Positions 10,805 through 20,010 of a stretch of DNA of 30,448 bases are shown piece after piece. The notes beneath the pieces were generated by a model. That model was not told where the DNA came from and searched no databases. It worked only from the letters and a program-made list of their open reading frames with translations. How positions within the stretch are numbered: position 1 is the first letter of the stretch; every line of letters begins with the position of its first letter. This DNA comes from Haplomitrium mnioides (Eukaryota > Marchantiophyta > Haplomitriopsida > Calobryales). The position numbers and the translations under genes were made by a program. The stretch spans positions 1 through 30,448 of the forward strand of contig JBNGIS010019880.1 in assembly GCA_049999725.1 (NCBI GenBank), in the 5' to 3' direction.

Positions 10805-12130
10805 TGTCTTGCCCCTCTCCTAGTTCTTAACTCCCAAAGACGCCATTCCAGAGAAAAAGGAGCAATACAAGATAACAAGGTCTTTTATGAAATGGCCCAA
10901 GAATCCGATTTGATTAATCGCTTCTACGCACAAATGGGTATGCATCACTTGGTGGTGGGCACACTCAACACCAACCCTAAGAAACCACAACTCGACACCT
11001 CTTCTTCAACCACAACCCCAAACCAACACTAGACACGCTCGGATCTTCCTTACTAGCAAACTCAGGATCTGTTCTCAAGTCTTCATCTATACACTACCCC
11101 AAGGGGGGAAATAATTACAGCGCTACGTCTAATAACTCAACACAAGCCTCTACACATCAAATGTACACAGGCCAGCTACTCCAGCACCCTTGCTTACCCT
11201 CACCACTCTCTTCGACTGCTTTGGAGAGTCTCTAATGGATATTTACACTTATACTACAACAGTGTTTATACATTCTATCTACACTATTCACATAGCAAAA
11301 GCAACATAGTGTCATCATCCAATGACACCCTAATACCACCTGAGCCACTCTCACAAAACTAACTTGGCACTTCTGCCCCATACACTCACACCCTATCTAG
11401 ATAGTTTATTCCCTTCCATCACTAGAAGGTCTTGCTTTTACTTCCACAAGCTCAGAAAAGGTCTTGGTTAACTTCCACCCTTGGAAGACAATCCTTCCAA
11501 CTGCTGGAACCCACTTCACCCATGACCTCCACCTGATTTTCTCCGTAGTGTATGGGCACTAATGCAGCCACCCCTTGCCTTTGGTACCCTTTGAAGTACT
11601 TACGAGTAGCACCTTCCCCGTGCTACTCGGGCTGACTTCCTTACACAATCACAAACTGAGACGACCCCAGGACCTCCCTTGGCTGCCTCTCACGGTTCCC
11701 TCTCATGGTTCCCAAACCGAAGAAACTCTCTTGTCCATCAAGCATCAATCCACCTCCACCTCCGAATGCTGGTCCACCTTCAAGAATGAGTGCAAAGGAG
11801 GTCAAGGGAAAACATGCATCAGAAGTTGAGTTAAAGGGGAGGAGTTGTGGAAAGAGGGCATGGGCATTGTTTTCAAAGCCATAGAGGACCAGCATGCCTA
11901 AGCTGAGAGGACAACTAACCCTTATGTTTTTGTCGACGTCGAGTTGGCCCTTAGCCTGTGCCTAGGTTTCAGGGGGGTTAGGGAGAATATAGTGTACCTG
12001 CACTACAGTCATGAAGGAGGTTGGGAGCAAATTCAATATATACTCCTGCAAGTTTTCCACAATCAACTAAAGGAACAAAACGAAGGTCCCTCATCGCTCG
12101 ACGCTCCCAAAGAGTGACCTAGGTGAGTAG
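10805..12130 (-). mobile_element. Ty3/gypsy-family LTR copy D (right end uncertain)
   Basis: The left end, tgtcttgcccctctcctagt, aligns with the end of the 18150-19648 LTR (tgtcactcccctgtttccgg). Similarity continues through tcttttatgaaatggccc (versus tcttttctgagatggccc), a shared aattacag word, and 11380-11510 versus 18870-18998, where accctatctagatagttta and cttttacttcc correspond. The minus orientation is inferred from the polarity of that relative. The right end near 12.1 kb is a guess from weak similarity to the LTR start (ctaggtga), and I found no matching target duplication. It is heavily diverged and non-coding. Confidence 0.55.
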
Positions 12131-13309
12131 CAAAAATAAAATGGATGCTCAACTCTTATTTCTGAACCAAATAATATAATTCTTAGGAGTGTAACTGCAA
12201 GATCTATCCATCAAAGTTTATTTCATGGCAAATAAAGAAGAAATGGGAGAGCAATGGCCCCGGCAAGATCTCTGGTTTTTGGACAGCAGTACCCCTTCTC
12301 ACCCAGGTGCAAATTTGGACATTGGAACGAGCACCATTTGGTCTAATATTTTTCTTGATGAGCAGAAGACTTCAAGGAAAATCTAACACAACCAGCATCA
12401 TATCAAATGGATGATTATTAAAGATACAATAAGTGGTTAAAGTTTGATCTTTCATTTGTGTTCAAAAATTCGTAAAAGAAAAGGGGGACCGGGTGTCACC
12501 CAATCAGAGCGTGACACATGGAAGGCAGAAAGGGGTGTATACTGATTGGGAGAACCTGAAGATGACATGTGGCATAATTTTGAGGGATCTGTTTGAAGGT
12601 TGAGCTGCAACTTTTGGTTCAATAGTAGCTCTAGCAAATCTGTTGATTGCAAGAGCTATGTGCCACCAAACGACAAACGGAAGGTCACATTAGATTTGTA
12701 TTGACAAGGTGCTTATGATGAAGCCATTTTGTTTTGACATTTTGCAAGTGCAGAACTCGCTGGTGAATCTCTCATCTGCAGTCCTTGGATGCATTTTTGG
12801 ACCGAGGGTGGAGATCTCAAGCTAAATTCGACCCCAAAGGGGGTATAGCTTTGAAGAGAACTCATTTCTGATCATTCTCTCATGAAGCTCTTGACAAGTG
12901 GGATGTAACTCTCAAAAGAGAGAGCTCTAAGACCAAGTCACAATGAGGGGATGGTTGTGAAGGCTTAGTGTGTGCATAGGCTAGTGAGAGAGGCAAGCGT
13001 GGAAGATATACCATGTAGGTTTGGCCCATATGATGAGGCTCAGAATGAAACTTCTAGAAAAGCCAAGAGACATGTGCTTGAGATCAAATAGGGCAGATGC
13101 TCTGCGCTTCTTCAGTCTACCAATCCAGGAGGCCAGTCTTGGAGTTTAGCATCATCCAACAATTTGAACTAGTGAGGGGATCCACATTGCCTGGGCAGCC
13201 AAGGGAAATGCAACTTTCAGGCTGCATAAAATCCATGGTGAGTGCTATTCAACTGCTTGGAGGTGTCAAGGCTAGTCTCAAGGAGAGGGTAGCAAGTTGA
13301 GGAATGAGT
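12131..13309. other. unassigned repeat-like stretch
   Basis: No convincing gene. Small frames at 12452-12652 (minus) and 13097-13300 (plus) resemble nothing known. It lies between retroelement pieces and is probably old transposon sequence, but no motif proves it. Confidence 0.35.
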
Positions 13310-13928
13310 TGTTGGTATGGGTGTGTGGGTACCAATTGCTGAGAGGGCCATCTCTCTGGCAAGGGAGTAAAAGGTACATCAACCCTCTTAGAAGAGGAGA
13401 AAAAACTCATTTAAGCTAGGGTGTGTGTGCATGGAGCTAGGGAGCTTTTGTATTTTTGGATTTATATGTTTGTAGGCAGGTCTTATAACTTCCATAAGAT
13501 AATACAAAATTCAGATCTGAACTCATAGTTCAGGTCTTGCAATCAAGAGGAAGAGCACAGCTTTGTTGTGGATTGCACATTGCTTGTATTGTGGTTGGAT
13601 TAATAGTGGATGGACATGTATAGCTCTGAATTCCAGATCTAGAAAAACATGGGACACCACTGGTGGGGAGTGAAGGCCAAGTAGTAGTCAGCATTGGAAG
13701 TCACTGTAGGCTTCAAGGCAGCTAAAAAGCCCCCTGAATCAAGTGGGAGTGAGAGGCTGGGCTCTCAACACAGTAAGGGGGCAGATCTGATCCCTCTCCC
13801 CTGTTCTAACAAGAACAGAGTATAGAACAGAAACTAGGCGAGAGGGAGTGGAAAGGGCTCAAGGCAGCACTGAGGGCTGGTTGTTTTGACCCAAAGAGAG
13901 AGTTCATGCCCTTAATCCAGGTCCAACA
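13310..13928 (+). mobile_element. candidate plus-strand LTR ending beside a primer-binding site
   Basis: Begins tgttgg and ends ccaaca, a perfect 6-bp terminal inverted repeat. Four bases after the end lies a match to a plant initiator-Met tRNA primer-binding site. A tttatatg motif near 13460 could be the promoter. There is no recognisable gag downstream and no second LTR, so this would be the 5' end of an internally lost element. The start was chosen by the terminal repeat only. Confidence 0.35.
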
Positions 13929-13932
13929 CCCT

Positions 13933-13942
13933 TGGTATCAGC
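13933..13942 (+). other. possible retrotransposon primer-binding site
   Basis: tggtatcagc matches the first nine bases of the usual plant initiator-Met primer-binding site, TGGTATCAGAGC. It lies four bases after the ccaaca that could end an LTR, the normal geometry for reverse-transcription priming. Taken alone it could be chance. Confidence 0.4.
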
Positions 13943-14149
13943 AAGGGGAGGTGCTTGAGATTGGTTTGGAGGAGGACAAGAGGGCTTTGACCTTTGTAAT
14001 TCAGTCCAGAACCTCAAAGGCAGATCTGAAATTCAGAGTCCAGATATGCTCTGGGTCTGAATTCCTCATCCCACACTCCTCTAAAATTAAAGCAACACAA
14101 TCTCAGGTGCCTCCCAACAAGAAGAATCCCTCAATAACACATTCTCTAA

Positions 14150-14915
14150 GTTGGAGGGGTTGCTTTGAGGTTGTTTTGACTTAGCAACCAAGAGACCAGG
14201 CTGACAAGCATTGCTGGATCGCATCTTCCAAGGGGAAGTTGGACCGTCTTGCCCCATCGGAAAAGGAAAAATTTGGTACTATCAACCTTGTAGTTTGACC
14301 AAACCCGATAGAACTGACAAAACTCCAATCGAAAGATGGAATTGAAATATTGAAACCTGGTAGACTCTGATCAATCCTGGTAGCACTTGATAAATCAGAG
14401 CATCCTGTGGACCTTTGTGTTGCAGCTGCTGTTCGAGTGTCCTTGGATTCTTCATTCGCCCTTGTTCCCTTTGAATCCAATTTTGCTGAGAACGCTTTCC
14501 CTTTCTCCTTCCCTCAAGTCATGGCCTGACTCTGATAGTTGAGAATAGCATATGTAATGCTCCACATTGCCTTAGACTTCTTTTTCCCCTCGAATTGTTG
14601 ATCCTGTCTATGCTCCTCACGCCCTCATCCCTTGATTGTAAATCCTATCCCTCTGAGATTGCTCCATTCTCAACCTCATGGCAAGTCCCTTCATAATGTC
14701 TATAGAGAGCCTCCTGTCCTTCCCTCATCCCACTTCTGATCTTGTCATTCCCATGCCCTCCGGGATGATTAGTTGAATGCTCCCTTTCTCCAGATTGCTT
14801 ATCTTGGGTACCTCGATGTTTGTGGAATGTCTTCATGCCCAAACACAAAGAAATGCCCTAGTGATGCCTCTAAACTCGTGAATTTTTCCTTAGTGCCTCA
14901 AATCACTAGGTGGCA
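14150..14915 (-). mobile_element. 3' LTR (truncated) of the minus-strand gypsy element
   Basis: Read on the minus strand it starts TGCCACCTAGTGATTTGAGG. This matches the start of the 18150-19648 LTR (TGTCAGCCAGTGATTTGAAG) and follows directly on a polypurine tract, the standard arrangement before a 3' LTR. Similarity to the 5' LTR around 25.2-25.4 kb is patchy (gattgc...ggcaag; ccctttctccag versus ccctttaccag). The downstream part cannot be followed below about 14.5 kb, where the inverted repeat partner of 10685-10804 begins, so this LTR is truncated or interrupted. Confidence 0.5.
14235..14400 (-). repeat. dispersed repeat, inverted partner of 10685-10804
   Basis: On the minus strand this carries several (t)accagg / tatcgggt words, then ggtttggtcaaactacaagg, tttttccttttccgatgggg and caagacgg. 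The order matches 10685-10804 on the plus strand with many substitutions. The two copies lie about 3.5 kb apart and face each other. A fold-back relationship or two independent insertions would both explain this. Confidence 0.5.
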
Positions 14916-14928
14916 TACCTCCTTTTTT
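14916..14928 (-). other. polypurine tract before the 3' LTR
   Basis: The minus strand reads aaaaaaggaggta immediately before the LTR start TGCCACC at 14915. Purine-rich tracts at this position prime plus-strand synthesis in LTR retrotransposons. It lies about 220 bp after the last recognisable pol-derived sequence, as expected. Confidence 0.55.
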
Positions 14929-15149
14929 AAGTGTGAAGAGACCCCGCGAATGCCCATCCTCCTCAGTTATCTCTCCGGTGCTTTGCGCTCTGTCACCTCC
15001 ACCTCTTATACAAAAACGCTATCTATTCACATATTGTACACTCCTTTGCTAATCATTCCTTGTACACACCTCGGCACTCTTTACGAGTCGTCATCCGTTT
15101 CCTTCATCTTGTTCTCTATTCACATACCTCTTTAGGTGATTATAGTGTA

Positions 15150-16140
15150 TCCAATTTGTGATCCTCTCCCTTTTAAGGTCTCCAATTCCGTGAACCCATT
15201 CTTATGAAGACTCTTGAGCACAAAGGGTCATCCATCTTGCATGCAGCTTCCCTAGAAAAAGGTACAAATCAACTATCATACAACAACACCAAATCTCCCT
15301 CCTCAATGTCCATAGACTTCAGTCTCTTTTCATGTTGCTTCTTCAGCAACTTCTCTTGGTGCTCTGCCTATTCTTGGGCTCGTTTTTGAATCTCCTCCAG
15401 TTCCAATAGCTAGTAAAGTCTTTTACTTTTGCTATGATCCTCTGCCTACCTTATCTCTTCTAACACCCTTTGTGTTGGCACTTTGAATTCCAACGATACT
15501 AATGCATGCTATCTGAAGACAAGGAAAAAAAGGGTGTTGCTCGTTGTGGTCTTGTAAGCCAGATTATTGGTGTGGGTTGCTGTCATCAACTTGAGATCCT
15601 AGTTGGCCTTGTTTTCTCGATACGGTCTTGCTAATGATCTTGCCTATGATCACATTTGTTTTTTTTGTCAGCCTATTGGCCTTCAAATGTTAAGTTGTTG
15701 TGCAGTGGTGCTTGATCAGGTATCCTCTCATCAAATCTTTAATCACTCGATTGATGAAATACATACCCTGGTCACTTACCAATTCGAGCGGTGCCCCGAA
15801 TGTGCAAAACATTTACTCGTACAGGAAGGCTGCCACTGTCTTCACATCATCTTTCCGGGTAGCCCTCACCTCAACCCATTTGGTGGCATATTTTGTGGCC
15901 AAAAGGATGTAATTTTTTCCTCGACTAATGGATGGCGTTATCGGCCCGATGAAATTGATACCCCACTTCTCAAAACGTGCCAAAGGGATGATCAGATTTA
16001 GCGGTTGATGCTCAGAGGTTGTTGGTTTCTCCTTCCTTTGACAAGAGTCACACCTCTTCACATAGAAGTGGATATCCTTGTAAAGGGTCGGCCACCAGTA
16101 TTCTGTGTCTCATATCTTCCTTCCACTTCTTCTCCATGCA
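15150..16140 (-). pseudogene. Ty3/gypsy integrase, broken
   Basis: Integrase inserts the retrotransposon cDNA into nuclear DNA. On the minus strand the zinc-binding region is recognisable: MHG at ~16.13 kb, YWWPTLYKDIHFYVKRC, then CDSC at ~16.05 kb. The second His of the HHCC finger appears lost (GRYE where GGHFA is usual). The core follows: WGINFIGPI, where catalytic Asp of the usual GIDFIG is Asn; then TKWVEV; an in-frame TAA (15815-15813); FGAPLELVSDQG with the second Asp kept; another stop; and ANRLTKKTN, where the catalytic Glu of NG..E..N appears to be Lys. After ~15540 the C-terminal tail is traceable only as fragments with several stops. Its frame differs from that of RT/RNase H, so a frameshift lies near 16.06-16.13 kb. 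Non-functional. Confidence 0.85.
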
Positions 16141-17500
16141 TTTCCCTTATCACCACTGTGGCCTGGTTCCGTTCCAGACACCTCTTGATCATGTCATCTA
16201 TCCTCCGCTTATGTAGCACTCCTCTCACCATCAAATACGACTTCATTCTTTGGAGAAAGACTGCTGCTGCCTCAAGGCTATTGTCCCTCAACAATTGTGC
16301 CGAAAGAAGGAATTGGATGATATTGTCATAATCCATTGGCTTCCCCACTTTGACATGAAACAAGTCTTTATTTGGGAATGCATTGTTCACCTCTTCTGCG
16401 TTGATCAGCATGTCCACCCAAGAGAAGAAATTGGCATTCATGTGCTTCTTCCTTGGTTTGATCCACACCTCAAAATCAAACTCTTGCAAGAGAAACATTC
16501 ACCTCGCAATCCTCCCCATCACATCTAGCTTATTCACCATATATTTCAGTGCATTGTGATCCATGTAAAAGATCACTTTGCAATGGAGGAGACAATGCCT
16601 AAATTTCTTCAGTGCGGAGATAATTTCCAAGGCCTGAAAGTGGGCAGAAGTGGGCTGAAAGTCACTTCTCCCATTTGTCATCCCTGTGAGAGGTCAGACT
16701 ACTAAGAAACATTTGGCGATGAATCTCCAATAATAGCCCACACATCCCAAGAAACCTTGCACCTCCTTCAGATTTGTGGGAAATGACACCTTCAGCCACA
16801 CACTGACCTTTTTTTAGTCCACCTCAACTCCTCTACTGGATATTTTGTGGTCGAGAACCACCTCTTCCTTCGCTCCAAAGAAGCACTTCCCATAATACAA
16901 TCTCAATCGTGTCTCTTGGCAATGATGGAAAGGGAGCCTCACATCTTGCTCATGGTCACATATCTTCTCACACACCATAAAGTCATCGATGAACATTTCC
17001 CGAAACTTCCTCAAGTAATCATGGAAGATATTCATCATCATCTTTTGAAAAATTTCCAACGCACTGCAGAGTTTGAAAGGCGTCCTTTGCAAGGTGAACA
17101 CCCCCCATTTTGCGGTGAATGTCGTCTTCAATTGGTCCTCCTCTCTGATCGAGATCTGATTGTATAATAAGTAGCCATCCATGAAGTTCTAAACTTCATG
17201 CCTAACCACTAAGTCCAGCACCCCATCGGTGAATGACAATGGATAATGATCCTTCATCGTTGCCTCATTTAGCTTCTGGAAATCTTGGTAGACCCGAATC
17301 TTTTGCTTTTCATCGAGCCCCTTTTTCTTCGGCACCACTACTAGAGCTAACACCCACTCACTATTTAGAACACGATAGATAAAACCAGCCTCCAACTGCT
17401 TGTCAATCTCCTCTTTCACTATCAAGGAGAATCTGGGATTCATTCGATATTGGCGGTTGCCTCATTGGTACCGCTATGGGTTTGAGATCGATTTGATGCT
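16141..17500 (-). pseudogene. Ty3/gypsy reverse transcriptase-RNase H, broken
   Basis: One minus-strand frame runs from about 17443 to 16130, interrupted only by stops near 17186, 16816, 16696 and 16499. In order it holds: MNPRFS and VKEEIDKQLEAGFI; VVPKKKG; the first catalytic Asp in FMDGYLLYNQISI (~17.18 kb); KWGVF; the active-site box FIDDF (Asp-Asp at 16987-16982); EVQGFLGCVGYYWRFI (~16.75 kb); then RNase H pieces LKKFRH, YMDHNALKYMVNK and GRIAR*MFLLQEFDFEV. Between the RT connection domain (PLTGMT) and SAHFQALEI about a hundred residues normally present are missing, including the RNase H segment with its first catalytic Asp. The sequence upstream of 17443 (IDLKPIAVPMRQ) is frameshifted relative to RQYRMNPRFS. 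The RT core is well preserved otherwise, which gives a secure family assignment. Confidence 0.93.
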
Positions 17501-18144
17501 CTACCAATTCTCTGGGACCTCCCTTCAAGTCTTCATGTATCCAAGCAAAGACATCACTGAAGTTTGTGAGGGTTCAAATTAAGGCTCTCTCTTCAACCAC
17601 GAGTGATCCCACTCCTACTTGGAATTTTCAGCCCTCATGTACAACCACCTCCTTATGTTGTGCAGCTCTCACCACTCCGATTTCATTCCTCTAGAGCATG
17701 TTATCTTCCTCCTCCAAGGTTTCCAAATGCATTCCTCCTTACACCAGCCTTGTCTACCTTTTTCTTTCTTTGAGGGCGTGCATGTCGATGGACCCCAACT
17801 CCCCTTGTAGCTCGCGTTCAGCCATCTCATTCCCCTCTAAAGCCCTAACAGTCCCAACTGCACCAGATTTTGCTACCACTCTCCGTATCAACTCTATGTG
17901 ATTGACTGCCACTACACTTTCCCCCAACAGATCTTCTTATGTGGCCTCATTTCCCAACTGGACCTTGAAATGGCACTTTGATTCAACCCCCTCCTCCGAC
18001 CATTCCTTGTCATACTCCTCCTCAGCTTGCATCTCTCTCTGGTGAGGTACTGCCCCATAGTAGACTACCATCTTTTTTGGGCCGATTACCTGAGTAGAAT
18101 TTCCCAAATTTTGAAAGACTTGAGCCCCATACAACTAGAGTCTT
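17501..18144 (-). pseudogene. gypsy protease end and protease-RT linker
   Basis: The minus-strand sequence from 18144 resumes the protease reading frame after the nested LTR: a stop, then LYGAQVFQNLG, matching the usual end of a retrotransposon protease after the GRPWL motif. A poorly conserved acidic linker follows (frame 17937-18134: KKMVVYYGAVPHQ, then Glu/Asp-rich), which leads into RT. It has several stops and frame changes, and the linker contains no catalytic motif. Confidence 0.65.
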
Positions 18145-18149
18145 CCGAT
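18145..18149. repeat. target-site duplication (left) of solo LTR B
   Basis: ccgat immediately before the LTR start tgtcactcccc. The identical ccgat follows the LTR at 19649-19653. Confidence 0.8.
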
Positions 18150-19648
18150 TGTCACTCCCCTGTTTCCGGCCTTAACCTTCACAGTCGCCTCTTTGGACGC
18201 AGGGGATGACAAATTGCGGGCATTCAGGTTCTTTTCTGAGATGGCCCCTTACCCTTTATCGCTTTAAGGCTCTAAGGATTCCCAATTTCCTTACTCGCCT
18301 TTGATTCACCACTTACTCTCTTCAGTCTACACTCAACTCATTCATTCACTGCTCAGGTCAGCATTCTCCACACTCAATTTTCCTTGTGTAATTCTGTCCA
18401 TGTATTCCAAGGACCCAAAACTCGAGGTCCTGTCAAATTGGGTGGAAAAGTGTTGTATCCTGTACTCAGGAACAATTACAGAAGTCTGGACGCCCCTTTT
18501 CAGAGTTGTCACAGATCGAGTACAACAGATCTCAACTATCCTAAGATGGATGAATCACAAAACTAAACCCCAGGATTATAACCAGAGAGCATTTTCCCCC
18601 AGGATCATTTCGTGGTCACAGGGACTGCATTCCCCCTTCCGAGATGTCTCAGAGTCTGCTCAACTGCCCTGCTATATTTTATACTACTCTACTGCATGAA
18701 ATCAAATGCACAATGAGAGTCTAACTACACTTATATACATCAACTATTTACACTATGTACTGTGAATAGGAACAGAGTCCTTGAAGACCTCTGGGCCGAT
18801 CCACCAACTGACTTCCCTTCTGAATCCTTCGCTGCATTACAGTCTGCAGCCCCAACACTCACCACTCACACACCCTTATCCAGATAGTTTTGATACTTCC
18901 CTCGCGAGAAGTCCTGACTTTACTTCCTCTCAGGCTAGGAAGAGGATATATTTTAGTTCCACCTCTGGAAAAGCACAGTCCTCCCGACTGAATGTAATNN
19001 NNNNNNNNNNNNNNNNNNNNNNNNNNNNNNNNNNNNNNNNNNNNNNNNNNNNNNNNNNNNNNNNNNNNNNNNNNNNNNNNNNNNNNNNNNNNNNNNNNNN
19101 NNNNNNNNNNNNNNNNNNNNNNNNNNNNNNNNNNNNNNNNNNNNNNNNNNNNNNNNNNNNNNNNNNNNNNNNNNNNNNNNNNNNNNNNNNNNNNNNNNNN
19201 NNNNNNNNNNNNNNNNNNNNNNNNNNNNNNNNNNNNNNNNNNNNNNNNNNNNNNNNNNNNNNNNNNNNNNNNNNNNNNNNNNNNNNNNNNNNNNNNNNNN
19301 NNNNNNNNNNNNNNNNNNNNNNNNNNNNNNNNNNNNNNNNNNNNNNNNNNNNNNNNNNNNNNNNNNNNNNNNNNNNNNNNNNNNNNNNNNNNNNNNNNCG
19401 GCTTCCCGCTGTCCTGCTTCAGATTTCGAAATGGGACCCCTCCAGGGCCTGGCGATCACTTCCCTCTTCTCATCCTCCCGCCATGATTCCTGTTTCCCTC
19501 CTAGGAATCATGCGTCCTGCTCTTAACTATCTGTTTGAGAGTAAACCCGTCGTTCCTGAGAGACCTTCACACTTGCTAAGGGTCATTGGTTCAGAATTGC
19601 TTCCGATTTACTGAATTCTGCCTCAGTGCTTCAAATCACTGGCTGACA
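18150..19648 (-). mobile_element. solo LTR B, same family as its host gypsy element
   Basis: Begins tgtcactccc and ends ctggctgaca (terminal TGTCA/TGACA), flanked by the 5-bp duplication ccgat. There is no internal gene, so it is a solo LTR left by recombination between two LTRs. It interrupts the protease frame just after the conserved LIG(R) motif, and the flanks on both sides continue that domain, which confirms the boundaries independently. Read on the minus strand it has a TATA-like tataaaata (18683-18675), placing U3 on the high-coordinate side. It is related to copies at 10805, 14915 and 24.2-25.5 kb. It contains a 400-base N run, so its length of about 1.5 kb is approximate. Confidence 0.85.
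18999..19398. other. assembly gap, 400 N
   Basis: A run of unknown bases inside solo LTR B. Open frames reported across it are artefacts of reading N as open codons. The gap lies in sequence that occurs at least four times in this window, a plausible cause of the failed assembly. Confidence 0.99.
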
Positions 19649-20010
19649 CCGATCAAAACATGATAAGGAGAGATCAGTGTTGGCCACACAACCAGGTAAT
19701 TTAACCTAAACTCTATGCCGCCAATGGTAGTGGGTACTTGCAATAGGGCTCCCAAGGGTTTGACCTGTGACCCATCGGCCAATCTCATGATTCAAGTGGT
19801 GGGTTGGAATTCCTTGAATCCCAATCAGTGTGTGGTCTCCTTAGCCATAATGTTGACTCCCACTCCTTTGTCTACTAGCATCAGCAAGAGTGTACACCCA
19901 GTGATCTGAATGTTGATTTCAAAGGTTCTTGTGTCTTCGTACACCAGACTTAGATCAGCTAGTGCACCCACTCATGGTAGTCTTCTTCGCCTCTTGGCTC
20001 CCATCATGAG
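19649..20010 (-). pseudogene. Ty3/gypsy aspartic protease, broken
   Basis: Retropepsin-like protease that would cleave the Gag-Pol polyprotein. One minus-strand frame from 19953 to the LTR junction reads RTFEINIQITG, then MLVDKGVGVNIM with the catalytic Asp in DKG (DSG or DTG is usual), two TGA stops, then MRLADGSQVKPLGALLQ, the flap region around IGGIEF, and PYHVLIG. Spacing from the active site to the LLGRPW-like end is normal for plant gypsy proteases. It is disrupted by the two stops and by solo LTR B, which follows VLIG directly. Confidence 0.85.

Noticed and set aside
15603-18209. Many plus-strand frames through 15.6-18.2 kb
   Set aside because: They are antisense shadows of the gypsy integrase, RT and linker.
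18781-19614. 277-residue plus-strand frame and its minus-strand counterpart
   Set aside because: Most of each is N read as open codons; the flanks are LTR sequence.
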